This document shows positions 18,016-25,790 of a stretch of DNA of 60,957 nucleotides, piece after piece. This DNA comes from CAZNYN01 sp964422205. Its GTDB lineage: Bacteria > Synergistota > Synergistia > Synergistales > Synergistaceae. The position numbers and the translations under genes are program-made. Every line of letters starts with the position of its first letter. Position 1 is the stretch's first letter. The DNA is taken from assembly GCA_964422205.1 (NCBI GenBank), contig CAYRAI010000008.1, positions 1-60,957 on the forward strand. Direction: 5' to 3'. Under the pieces are notes generated by a model. The model was not told the origin of the DNA and searched no databases. It saw nothing but the letters and a program-made list of their open reading frames with translations.

Positions 18016-18629
18016 TTTGCGTCACTGCCGCTTGTAAAATGTTCTCTTATGAGGTAGTCCGCGCCTCTGTTAAGAGTCTCCTCCTCGTTGTCTATGGCGG
18101 AGATTAAGAGACCGTGGGCAAAAACTGTGGGTATTGCAACGGCAAGACCTGCCACAGTGGTAAAGAGAGCTTTCCATATACCTCCCGTGACTGTGGCGGA
18201 ATTTATCTGCCCACCGATGTGAAGGGATTGGAACATTTCTACCATGCCCAGCACAGTGCCCAAGAGTCCCAGCAAGGGGGCCGTCTTTCCTATTATCTCA
18301 AGTATGAAAAGATTCTTTTCCCATCTGAATATTTCCCTGCGTACCTGCTGCTCCACGAGCATTTTCATAGACTCTCTGTCAACAGCCCAGTGGGCGAAAG
18401 ATGCAAAAAATAGCCTATGCATAGAGCTTCCCGAAGAAGAAACCAGCTCTTTCGCACAGGCAATATCTCGCTCTGAGAGAGCTTTGCCGAAAGACATCTC
18501 AAGAGCTTCGGCATCTGTTGACGCTCTTTTGAAAAAGATAACTCTTTCAATCACAATAGCCAGGGCTATTACCGAAAGCCCGGCTATTACCCACATTATT
18601 GCACCGCCAAGTTTCATATATTCCAACAT
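18012..18629 (-). CDS. exbB: ExbB/MotA-TolQ family proton channel
   Basis: A 205-residue inner-membrane protein. The ATG of MLEYMKLGG has TAGGAG 9 bases upstream; an 82-codon extension of the frame lacks membrane character and was rejected. Three transmembrane segments are visible (about 9-30, 105-130, 150-175), with the family pattern PLLGLLGTVLGMVEMF in the second and a conserved small-residue helix in the third. It lies 11 bases after btuC, within the riboswitch-2 operon. Confidence 0.92.
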   Translation of the reverse strand: MLEYMKLGGAIMWVIAGLSVIALAIVIERVIFFKRASTDAEALEMSFGKALSERDIACAKELVSSSGSSMHRLFFASFAHWAVDRESMKMLVEQQVRREIFRWEKNLFILEIIGKTAPLLGLLGTVLGMVEMFQSLHIGGQINSATVTGGIWKALFTTVAGLAVAIPTVFAHGLLISAIDNEEETLNRGADYLIREHFTSGSDAK

Positions 18630-18640
18630 TGCGCACACTC

Positions 18641-19621
18641 CTATCTTTTTCCCTTTATAAGCAGTGAAAGAAAGAACACTGAACCGATACATGAGGTGAG
18701 AACTCCGACAGGCAGTTCTGCGGGAGCTAATATAATTCTTGCTGCCGTATCGCAAAGCACGAGAAATCCGCCTCCGAAAAAAGCAGACGCCACTGCAAGA
18801 CGCCTGTGTCCTCCTCCGGAAATCTTTCTGCAAATATGCGGAACCATCAGGCCTATGAAACCGATAGGGCCGCATATCGCAACGCTCAGCCCTATCGCCG
18901 CCGATACGGAGAAGAAGAGAATTTTTCGCAGACGAGCGACGGAGACGCCTCTGCCTAAAGCGATATCTTCTCCGCAGATCAGCAGGTCAAGTTCCGGCCC
19001 TGCGGTGAAAGCCACGACAAAAACCAGCACAAAGGCAGGCAGCGAAGCTATCACAGGATAGAAGCCCACAATTTGTATTCCACCCATTGACCATCTCATC
19101 ATCCTAAAAGTATCAACATATCCGCTGCTGTACTGTATTATCATATTAAGACTTCCAAAGAGAAAACTCATGGCGACTCCCGCCAGCAGCAAAGAGCTTT
19201 CAGATAATGTCTCCCTTTTTATCCTTCCTGCGGCGTAAATAGCCAATGTCGCTGCCATAGCTCCGGCAAAGGCTGACAAAGAGAGCCCGGACATCACTCC
19301 GAAAAGAGAAAAGACAACTCCCAGCTTTATATATAGGACCGCGCCGAAAGCCGCACCGGCAGAGACTCCCAGCATATCCGGAGAGGCCAGAGAGTTGCGG
19401 AACAAGGCCTGGAATATGAGCCCGCACAGAGCTAAAGTCGAGCCTGTAAGCCATGCAAGCAAAACTCTCGGTATGCGAAGTTCAAAGAGAACTTTTGATA
19501 AAGCACTCTCGCTTCCGCCGAATATCTCACAGAATGGGATATTCATCATTCCCAAAAATGGAGAAAGAGATATAACAGCGACAGAGAAGATAATAATAGG
19601 CATCATTCCCAAATTCTTCAT
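18641..19621 (-). CDS. btuC: BtuC/FecCD-family ABC permease for corrinoids
   Basis: A 326-residue inner-membrane permease with about ten hydrophobic segments. Motifs of the FecCD family are present: RIPRVLLAWLTGSTLALCGL, SPDMLGVSAGAAFGA, and the coupling region GPIGFIGLMVPHICRKISG. The start overlaps the btuD stop (ATGA). It forms the BtuCD-F importer with its neighbours. B12 rather than iron-siderophore specificity rests on the cobalamin riboswitch upstream of btuF. Confidence 0.88.
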   Translation of the reverse strand: MKNLGMMPIIIFSVAVISLSPFLGMMNIPFCEIFGGSESALSKVLFELRIPRVLLAWLTGSTLALCGLIFQALFRNSLASPDMLGVSAGAAFGAVLYIKLGVVFSLFGVMSGLSLSAFAGAMAATLAIYAAGRIKRETLSESSLLLAGVAMSFLFGSLNMIIQYSSGYVDTFRMMRWSMGGIQIVGFYPVIASLPAFVLVFVVAFTAGPELDLLICGEDIALGRGVSVARLRKILFFSVSAAIGLSVAICGPIGFIGLMVPHICRKISGGGHRRLAVASAFFGGGFLVLCDTAARIILAPAELPVGVLTSCIGSVFFLSLLIKGKR

Positions 19622-20403
19622 CTGACAAGCCCTTTCGGAGCGGCATAGGGAACGGATTTGCCCTCTTGCAGGAATAACTCAAAACCGGTGTCAAAGATAT
19701 CGTCCAGTACATTCTTATTGAGCAGGCCCATGCTCTCTCCCTGCCATACAACCCGCCCTTTTTTTAAAGCGGCGCACTTGTTTGCACCATGCAGAGCGAA
19801 ATTTATATCATGAGTCACAAGCAGCACCGTGATATTCTCCTTTTGGTTAATTTTTTCGATAAGTGACAGAGTCTCGGCCTGATGTCTGTAGTCAAGAAAG
19901 CTGGCAGGTTCATCGAGAAATAGGATATCTGTAGACTGTGCAAGAGCGGCGGCAATAAGGGCCTTCTGCCTCTCCCCTCCCGAGAGTGTGTCCAGCCTCC
20001 TGTCGGCAATATCTTCTACAGATGCTGTCTCTATCGCCTTATCTACAGCTTCGGAATCGCCCTTTCCAGAGCCGGAAAAGCCGCTGTGCCATGGATAGCG
20101 CGACATTATTGCAAACTCCCTTACCGTAAAAGGCAAAGTCTCCGAGACAGACTGGTGTACCCACGCTATTCTCCTGGCTGCCGCTTTTTCCGACATCTCA
20201 TATACATTCCGACCCTCAAGCTTTACAGAACCGGAAAATTTTTTGTTAAGCCCTCCAACGCATTTCAGCAGAGAACTTTTTCCCGCTCCGTTGGGACCTA
20301 TTAGAGCAAAAAAGTCTCCTTTTGAAATTTCCAAAGAGACGGAGTCCAATATTTTTTTATCTCCGTAACAGAGAGATAGATTCTCAACAGATATAAAGCT
20401 CAT
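19618..20403 (-). CDS. btuD: BtuD-like ABC transporter ATP-binding subunit
   Basis: A 261-residue ATPase starting at MSFISVENLSL, with AGAGGT upstream; an upstream 50-codon extension runs back into btuF and is not real. Walker A is GPNGAGKSS (about 36-44), the signature is LSGGERQKA, and Walker B is ILFLDEPAS followed by a switch His in VTHDINF. This is the FecE/BtuD class. It lies 5 bases after btuF and overlaps btuC. Confidence 0.9.
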   Translation of the reverse strand: MSFISVENLSLCYGDKKILDSVSLEISKGDFFALIGPNGAGKSSLLKCVGGLNKKFSGSVKLEGRNVYEMSEKAAARRIAWVHQSVSETLPFTVREFAIMSRYPWHSGFSGSGKGDSEAVDKAIETASVEDIADRRLDTLSGGERQKALIAAALAQSTDILFLDEPASFLDYRHQAETLSLIEKINQKENITVLLVTHDINFALHGANKCAALKKGRVVWQGESMGLLNKNVLDDIFDTGFELFLQEGKSVPYAAPKGLVR

Positions 20404-20408
20404 ATTTT

Positions 20409-21299
20409 CTACCTCTTGATTTCTGGGTGAATTGCTTCCGCAAAAGAGCGGAGCACTTCTCCGACTCTGGGGCCTGGCCTCAGATAAACAGTTCCGTTCA
20501 TCACAGCAATGCGCCCTCTTTTGACGGCGTCTGCGCTTACACTGCGCATCCACTGGTTTTTCAGATATTTTGTGCTGAATATGGTCTCCAAATCAATCTT
20601 GTCTTTTGAGTGATAATAGGATTTATCCCCCACAAGATCTATGATGATGTTAGGATTCATTTTACTTATGCCGTCTGGCGATACTTGGGGATATGCTATG
20701 CGTCTTTCCTTCGATACATTGACACCTCCTGCAATATCTATAAGCTCATTGTAAAAATTATTCTGTCCTGCAATATAGATAGTGCTTATGACAGGCTCTG
20801 AAAGCTCGCGCGAGACACAAACCATGACACTTGGCCGAGCTTTGCCCTTTACCTTGGCGCGCAGGCTGCCTACTTCAGAAAGTATATTCTTGACCATCCT
20901 CTCAGCAATTGCTTCTGACCCGCAAATTCTTCCCAGCTCCGTGATGGATTTACAGATACCCTCAATACTTTCCTGCTTTAAAATCACATATGGTATTTTT
21001 AGACTCTTAAGCTGCGGGACAAGCTGGCTGTGCATATCCTGAAGCACAACTAAATCGGCTTTCATTAGGATAAGCATTTCATAATTAATCGAAGCAAAAC
21101 CCCCTACTTTGGGCTTCTTCAAGGCTTCAGGGGGATAGTCGCAGAAATCTGTAACTGCAGCAATTCTCTCTTTCTGCCCAAGAGCGAACAGTATTTCTGT
21201 TCCGACAGGAGAAAAAGAAACTATACGCTGAGGCGCCGCGCAGGCAGGCGGCAAAGCCATAAAACAGATAAAAAAAATAGTCGTAACAAAATTTTTCAT
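20409..21299 (-). CDS. btuF: BtuF-like periplasmic corrinoid-binding protein
   Basis: A 296-residue exported protein with a signal peptide (1-21, ending CAA). The class III binding-protein fold shows its usual N-lobe pattern RIVSFSPVGTEILFALGQ, followed by VTDFCDYPPEA and ADLVVLQ, a long backbone helix, and the C-lobe. It is the first gene after riboswitch 2, with GGAGG 6 bases before the ATG. It delivers the corrinoid to BtuCD. Confidence 0.88.
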   Translation of the reverse strand: MKNFVTTIFFICFMALPPACAAPQRIVSFSPVGTEILFALGQKERIAAVTDFCDYPPEALKKPKVGGFASINYEMLILMKADLVVLQDMHSQLVPQLKSLKIPYVILKQESIEGICKSITELGRICGSEAIAERMVKNILSEVGSLRAKVKGKARPSVMVCVSRELSEPVISTIYIAGQNNFYNELIDIAGGVNVSKERRIAYPQVSPDGISKMNPNIIIDLVGDKSYYHSKDKIDLETIFSTKYLKNQWMRSVSADAVKRGRIAVMNGTVYLRPGPRVGEVLRSFAEAIHPEIKR

Positions 21300-21320
21300 A
21301 AATATACCTCCGGCAGATAC

Positions 21321-21350
21321 AAAAAAAGAGGACCTCGCAAGGAAGTCCTC
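21321..21350 (-). terminator. Expression-platform terminator of cobalamin riboswitch 2
   Basis: On the minus strand a stem of about 9 bp (GAGGACTTC / GAGGTCCTC) with a five-base loop is followed by seven Ts. It lies between the aptamer and the btuF ribosome site. Confidence 0.85.
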
Positions 21351-21354
21351 AATA

Positions 21355-21480
21355 AAGCAGATCTTCGCCCCCGCGACACCTACAAAGACATCTCAAGGGT
21401 AATCTGACTTCCGCCTTGCTCCGGCGGTTACAGTAGCGGGGCTGTTCCGGTCTCGCACCGGATTCCCCCTTTAAGATGAC
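21355..21480 (-). promoter_or_regulatory. Cobalamin riboswitch 2 (upstream of btuF-btuD-btuC-exbB-exbD-tonB)
   Basis: Minus-strand core: GGGGGAATCCGGTGCGAGA, ACAGCCCCGCTACTGTAACC, then GAAGTCAGATTACCC. The last box departs slightly from the CCTGCC form seen in riboswitch 1. A TG-TAGAAT -10 element lies at plus-strand 21505-21510. It controls six genes covering the periplasmic, inner-membrane and energising parts of corrinoid uptake. Confidence 0.92.
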
Positions 21481-21662
21481 ATCGTTATAAAATTTACATC
21501 AGTGATTCTACACCATAAGACGAATAAATGCCATATCTGTAAATATCCCATTGTCCCTTCTCCGTTATGATATGGATACCACCTGCTTATGCCTTGTTTG
21601 ACATTATTCCTGCCTAATGATATCTTCACGGTTGAATTATAATTTTAAGGAGTGTTTTTATA

Positions 21663-22658
21663 ATGCACATGGCTGATGCTCTTATCTCCCCTGCCGTGGG
21701 GGGGACTATGTGGGCGGCAAGCGGATATCTCACCGCCGTCTGCGCAAAGAGAATTCACGAAAGAGGAAACAGTTCGGATACCGCCCTTATGGGGGTGCTC
21801 TCCGCTTTTGTCTTTGCTTCTCAGATGATTAATTTCGCCATACCCGGCACAGGTTCCAGCGGACATATAGGCGGAGGGCTTCTCCTTGCCGTTTTCCTGG
21901 GCCCAGAACAGGCGTTTATCTCAATGATTTCGATTCTTGCTGTACAGGCCCTTTTCTTTGCGGACGGAGGCCTTTTGGCTCTGGGATGCAACATCTTTAA
22001 CATGGGATTCTTTCCATGTTTCATAGCATACCCTCTGATTTACAAAAAAATAACAAATATTCTGCCCGGTAAAAAAGGCGTTTTCTGGGGCTCTCTCGTC
22101 TCTGTCGCTGCAGGGCTTGAAATGGGAGCTTTCGCTGTCGTTACGGAAACGATAATGTCAGGAATAACGACACTTCCCTTTGATATGTTCGTGCTTTTTA
22201 TGATGCCTATACACCTTGCTATAGGAATAGCAGAGGGTTTAGCAACAGCTCTTGTTGTAACATTTATCTACTCTAACGCTCCGGAGGCAATGCCGCACAC
22301 AGGCGAAAATAAAATGGGCTCAAAGACAAAAAAGACGGCGGCTGTATTTATGGCAGCTGCTATTCTTATAGGCGGAATGTTCTCATGGTACGCTTCATCA
22401 AACCCAGACGGACTTGAATGGTCAATAGCACAGGTAACAGGCTCGACGGAACTTGAAACGCCGAAAAACGTCCTATACTCCATAGCAGCCGAAATACAGA
22501 GCAAAACTGCTTTTCTTCCCGACTACTCTATAGCCGGCCCTTCGCCTCATTCTGAGACAACTGGTACGTCCCTCTCCGGAGTTTTAGGCGCACTGCTCAC
22601 ACTGATAGCAGCCGCAGCCCTAGGGCTCTTTTTTAAGAACAAAAATTCAGTAAGATAG
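21663..22658 (+). CDS. cbiM: CbiM-CbiN fusion, ECF-type cobalt/nickel transporter substrate subunit
   Basis: A 331-residue inner-membrane protein starting MHMADALIS, where the N-terminal Met-His forms the family's metal site. Residues 1-205 are the CbiM/NikM membrane domain. From about 218 a single helix, a PDGLEWS motif and a final helix make up the CbiN/PDGLE module. AAGGAG lies 10 bases before the ATG. The gene is divergent from the btu operon and has its own terminator. No CbiQ or CbiO is encoded in this window, so the energising module must lie elsewhere or the protein works alone. Context favours cobalt, but nickel cannot be excluded. Confidence 0.88.
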   Translation: MHMADALISPAVGGTMWAASGYLTAVCAKRIHERGNSSDTALMGVLSAFVFASQMINFAIPGTGSSGHIGGGLLLAVFLGPEQAFISMISILAVQALFFADGGLLALGCNIFNMGFFPCFIAYPLIYKKITNILPGKKGVFWGSLVSVAAGLEMGAFAVVTETIMSGITTLPFDMFVLFMMPIHLAIGIAEGLATALVVTFIYSNAPEAMPHTGENKMGSKTKKTAAVFMAAAILIGGMFSWYASSNPDGLEWSIAQVTGSTELETPKNVLYSIAAEIQSKTAFLPDYSIAGPSPHSETTGTSLSGVLGALLTLIAAAALGLFFKNKNSVR

Positions 22659-22677
22659 CCTAAACATTAAATCTAAT

Positions 22678-22728
22678 AAAGAGAAGCAGTGTGCGAAAAG
22701 TCAGACGCACACTGCTTCTCTTTATTAT
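22678..22728 (+). terminator. Terminator of the cbiM-cbiN gene
   Basis: An 18-bp perfect stem (arms 22678-22695 and 22706-22723, core GAAGCAGTGTGCG / CGCACACTGCTTC) has a ten-base loop and a short T/A-rich tail. It starts 19 bases after the stop codon. Confidence 0.85.
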
Positions 22729-22768
22729 TAAATATTTTATAATAAGCATTACAAATTAGAAAACTAGC

Positions 22769-22797
22769 TTGACACAGATTTTATTAAATGCTACACT
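22769..22797 (+). promoter_or_regulatory. Promoter of the feo operon
   Basis: TTGACA and TACACT are separated by exactly 17 bases, a near-consensus housekeeping promoter. The predicted start point (about 22804) falls a few bases before the tandem operators at 22809-22836. Confidence 0.85.
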
Positions 22798-22808
22798 CTC
22801 GCACACAG

Positions 22809-22836
22809 TTAGCTATGGCTAATTAGTCTATGCTAA
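22809..22836 (+). promoter_or_regulatory. Tandem palindromic operators, probable iron-dependent repressor site
   Basis: Two abutting 14-mers: TTAGC-TATG-GCTAA (perfect palindromic ends) and TTAGT-CTAT-GCTAA (one mismatch). A third copy is at 23354-23367 in front of feoB. Position just downstream of the promoter and the feo context suggest a DtxR/MntR- or Fur-class iron repressor; which one is not shown here. Confidence 0.7.
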
Positions 22837-22857
22837 TTTTATAGGAGGGGAAGTCTG

Positions 22858-23067
22858 ATGCCTTTAACTTTTATGACACCGGGTACAGAAGGAATGATTA
22901 AGAGGGTAAGCGGCCGTGACGATGTACGCCGCCTTCTCGAAAGCCTGGGGTTTGTCGCAGGCGGCAAAGTTACTATGATTTCGTCTATGGGCAGCAATAT
23001 AATTATCGGTATAAGGGGCACAAGGGTGGCAATAGATAAATCCATGGCTCAGAGAATACATGTATAA
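22858..23067 (+). CDS. feoA: FeoA-domain protein 1
   Basis: A 69-residue SH3-like FeoA domain protein (TPGTEGMIKRVSG, LESLGFVAGGKVTMIS, GTRVAIDKSMAQRIHV). GGAGGGG precedes the ATG by 7 bases. It is the first gene of the feo operon. FeoA proteins bind the FeoB core and modulate Fe(II) uptake. Two separate FeoA genes precede feoB here, and this one is the more divergent. Confidence 0.9.
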   Translation: MPLTFMTPGTEGMIKRVSGRDDVRRLLESLGFVAGGKVTMISSMGSNIIIGIRGTRVAIDKSMAQRIHV

Positions 23068-23090
23068 CTAAAGGAAAGAGGGGTTCGGAC

Positions 23091-23312
23091 GTGAGGACAC
23101 TTAATGATATTCCATGCGGAGAAAGCGCAAAGGTCGCGCGCATTCATGCCGTCGGCGCTTTGAAACGCAGAATTATGGATATGGGAATTACAAAAGGGAC
23201 AGAAATAAAAGTACGCAAGGTGGCTCCGCTAGGCGACCCGGTGGAGATTAATGTAAGAGGCTATGAGCTTTCTCTCAGAAAGAACGACGCGGAAAACATA
23301 GAAGTTGATTAA
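23091..23312 (+). CDS. feoA: FeoA-domain protein 2
   Basis: A 73-residue FeoA domain with the typical pattern LNDIPCGESAKVARI, RRIMDMGITKGTEIKVRK, APLGDPVEINVRGYELSLRK. The start is a GTG with AAAGAGGGG upstream. It lies 23 bases after the first FeoA gene and is followed by a terminator-like hairpin before feoB. Confidence 0.9.
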   Translation: MRTLNDIPCGESAKVARIHAVGALKRRIMDMGITKGTEIKVRKVAPLGDPVEINVRGYELSLRKNDAENIEVD

Positions 23313-23319
23313 CGATACT

Positions 23320-23341
23320 GAGTCCTCGGGGCTCTTTTTTT
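23320..23341 (+). terminator. Terminator or attenuator between feoA and feoB
   Basis: A 6-bp stem (GAGTCC / GGGCTC with one G-U) and three-base loop are followed by seven Ts. Termination here would separate the small FeoA genes from feoB, which has its own operator. Confidence 0.6.
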
Positions 23342-23353
23342 ACGGCACTATAG

Positions 23354-23367
23354 TTAGCTTATGCTAA
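23354..23367 (+). promoter_or_regulatory. Palindromic operator in front of feoB
   Basis: TTAGC-TTAT-GCTAA, the same motif as at 22809-22836, lies just before the feoB ribosome site (AGGAGGGT). Its presence implies independent iron control of feoB. Confidence 0.7.
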
Positions 23368-23383
23368 TTCAGGAGGGTTTATT

Positions 23384-25399
23384 TTGACTTTAAAAATAGC
23401 ATTAATCGGAAATCCGAACTGCGGAAAGACTACTATGTACAATGCTTTAACCGGCAGTACACAGTATGTGGGAAACTGGCCCGGCGTTACCGTGGAGAAA
23501 AAGGAGGGTGTGATAAAGGACATGAAGAACGCCCTGCTTGTCGACCTTCCGGGTATATACTCTCTCTCGCCTTACACTCTTGAGGAGAGAATAACCAGAG
23601 ATTACCTGACAGACGATAAGCCCGACGCCATTATTAATATTGTAGATTCCACAAACATAGAGCGCAGCCTCTACCTCACTACACAGCTAACGGAGCTTAA
23701 CCTTCCGGTAGTGCTTGCTCTAAACATGACTGATGTTGTTGAAAAGGCCGGAGACATTATAGATGCGGAAAAGCTCTCGGCAGAGCTTGACTGTCCTGTC
23801 GTAAAGACATCCGCTGCGGAAGGCATGGGACTTAAGGAGCTTTTAAAGAAGACTGTGGATTTCGCCTCTGCATACGAAGCTAAGAAGAGTCCCGTAACAT
23901 TCTGCGGCAGTGTGGAGAAAGCTCTGCTTAAAATCGAAGCAATAGCTTCTAAGGCGGCGTGCGGACACAGCCTTAGGTGGACTGCGGTAAATCTTTTCAG
24001 CCGCGATCCAGTCTTAAGGGAGCATCTTCCCCTCGACACAATGACTCTTTTTGAAATAGACAAGGTTATCTGCGAATGCGAAAAAGAGCTGGATGACGAC
24101 TCTGAGAGCATTATAGCCAATGAGAGGTACGGCGCGATTGACAAGGTGGTTAAAAAATGCGTCGTGAGAAAAAATGCCGCCTCGCTCTCTTCTTCGGACA
24201 AGATAGACAGGATTGTTACAAACAGGCTTCTGGGGCTCCCCATTTTCTTCTTAATTATGTGGGCTGTATATTACATCTCAATTCAGACCTTGGGTGATTA
24301 CACTATAGGCTGGACGGAAGTTCTTTTCGGAGAGATTATAGGCGGCAATGCCTCTGCCTGGATGGAAGCGAACAGCGTTGCACCTTGGCTTCAGTCTATG
24401 GTAACAGACGGAGTTATAGGAGGAGTCGGAGCTGTCATGGGATTTGTTCCGCAGCTTATGATTCTGTTTTTCTTTATATCTTTTCTTGAGGACTGCGGCT
24501 ATATGGCAAGAGTCGCTTTTATTATGGACAGGATTTTCCGCCAGTTCGGGCTTTCGGGCAAATCTTTTATTCCGATGCTTGTTGGGACAGGATGTTCTGT
24601 ACCTGGCATTATGGCATCACGCACCATTGAAAATGATATGGACAGAAAACTTACGATTATGCTCACTCCCTTTATTCCGTGCGGTGCCAAGCTTCCGGTT
24701 TTTGCCCTCTTTGCGGCGACTTTTTTCCCCACTCAGAGTTGGATAGGGCCATCTATGTACATATTGGGCATTTCGATGGTGATTATTTCCGGAATAATTC
24801 TAAAGAAAACTCAATTATTCATGGGAGAGCCTGCACCTTTTGTTATGGAGCTTCCCAGCTACAGAATGCCAAGGGGCAAGAGCGTACTGATACACATGTG
24901 GGAGCGTGCCAAGGCCTTTATTATCAAAGCGGGAACGATAATTTTTCTCGCCGCCGGGCTTATCTGGTTTCTTCAGGCTTTCAACTGGTCACTCAAGCTT
25001 GTGGATGCGGATAAGAGTATACTCGCATCTCTCGGCGGAATGATTGCTCCGATTTTCGCGCCGCTCGGCTTTGGTACATGGCAGTCGGCAATGGCGGTAA
25101 TCACGGGGTTTCTTGCAAAAGAAGCGGTCGTTGCAACTTACGGCGTCCTTTTCGGGCTCGGTGAGATTTCGGAAGAAGACCCGCATCTTATCTCCCACAT
25201 ATCGCAGATGTTCACCCCCGTCAGCGCATATGCTTTTATGGTCTTCACACTCTTGGCATCCCCATGCTTCGCAGCACTCGGCGCAATAAAAAGCGAAATG
25301 GGTTCGTGGAAATGGACTTTATTCGCTATGGCATGGCAGACGGGAAGCGCATACATACTGGCTCTTCTCATCTACCAGATAGGAATCAGGATATTTTAG
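23384..25399 (+). CDS. feoB: FeoB, ferrous iron transporter with GTPase domain
   Basis: A 671-residue inner-membrane Fe(II) transporter. The N-terminal G domain has G1 GNPNCGKTT (about 8-16), G2 around PGVTVEKKEG, G3 DLPG and G4 NMTD. A helical linker follows, then a membrane region of about eight helices from residue 285 with the conserved gate motifs VGTGCSVPGIMASR and PFIPCGAKLPVFAL. The start is TTG with AGGAGGG 8 bases upstream. A Cys-rich membrane peptide gene follows after 15 bases. Confidence 0.95.
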   Translation: MTLKIALIGNPNCGKTTMYNALTGSTQYVGNWPGVTVEKKEGVIKDMKNALLVDLPGIYSLSPYTLEERITRDYLTDDKPDAIINIVDSTNIERSLYLTTQLTELNLPVVLALNMTDVVEKAGDIIDAEKLSAELDCPVVKTSAAEGMGLKELLKKTVDFASAYEAKKSPVTFCGSVEKALLKIEAIASKAACGHSLRWTAVNLFSRDPVLREHLPLDTMTLFEIDKVICECEKELDDDSESIIANERYGAIDKVVKKCVVRKNAASLSSSDKIDRIVTNRLLGLPIFFLIMWAVYYISIQTLGDYTIGWTEVLFGEIIGGNASAWMEANSVAPWLQSMVTDGVIGGVGAVMGFVPQLMILFFFISFLEDCGYMARVAFIMDRIFRQFGLSGKSFIPMLVGTGCSVPGIMASRTIENDMDRKLTIMLTPFIPCGAKLPVFALFAATFFPTQSWIGPSMYILGISMVIISGIILKKTQLFMGEPAPFVMELPSYRMPRGKSVLIHMWERAKAFIIKAGTIIFLAAGLIWFLQAFNWSLKLVDADKSILASLGGMIAPIFAPLGFGTWQSAMAVITGFLAKEAVVATYGVLFGLGEISEEDPHLISHISQMFTPVSAYAFMVFTLLASPCFAALGAIKSEMGSWKWTLFAMAWQTGSAYILALLIYQIGIRIF

Positions 25400-25414
25400 A
25401 AAGGTTGATGAAAG

Positions 25415-25579
25415 ATGGGAACATTTATTACTGCAATGATAATTTTTACAGCTCTGGGCGCAGCTCTATATTTCGTTATAAAGAGCAAGGCGGACGGCAA
25501 AAGTTCCTGCGGATGCGGCGGAAGCTGCGGCGGCGGGTGTCCCGGATGCAAGAACAATGTAAAAAGAATCTCCCAATAA
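25415..25579 (+). CDS. FeoB-associated Cys-rich membrane peptide
   Basis: A 54-residue peptide: one N-terminal transmembrane helix (about 3-22), then a cluster SCGCGGSCGGGCPGCK and a basic end. This matches the small FeoB-associated Cys-rich membrane proteins found after feoB in many anaerobes. The cysteines may bind iron on the cytoplasmic side. It follows feoB directly, in the same operon. The 200 bases after it, up to the RhuM gene, hold nothing I recognise. Confidence 0.8.
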   Translation: MGTFITAMIIFTALGAALYFVIKSKADGKSSCGCGGSCGGGCPGCKNNVKRISQ

Positions 25580-25790
25580 AGGGCATTGGTCAAATGGATA
25601 ACTCACGGCAAGTAATTTTTGACAGGTACTCTTCAAGCGGAACAACAACGATAAAAGGCACACTGAAGGATAAAACCTTTGGTGTGGGGTCTATCCTAAG
25701 TTTTGTGTAAACCGGCCAAAGATGCAAAATGAGGCTGTTGAATTTTAGCCTCGTGCGGCTGAATTCAGATTGTCAGTAAGTCTTACGCTA

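Noticed and set aside
18630..18875. N-terminal extension of exbB by 82 codons
   Set aside because: It overlaps btuC, lacks ExbB character, and the internal ATG has a good ribosome site and the usual protein length.
23671..24243. A 190-codon frame on the minus strand inside feoB
   Set aside because: feoB is unmistakable in this region; the antisense frame has no motif or start signal.
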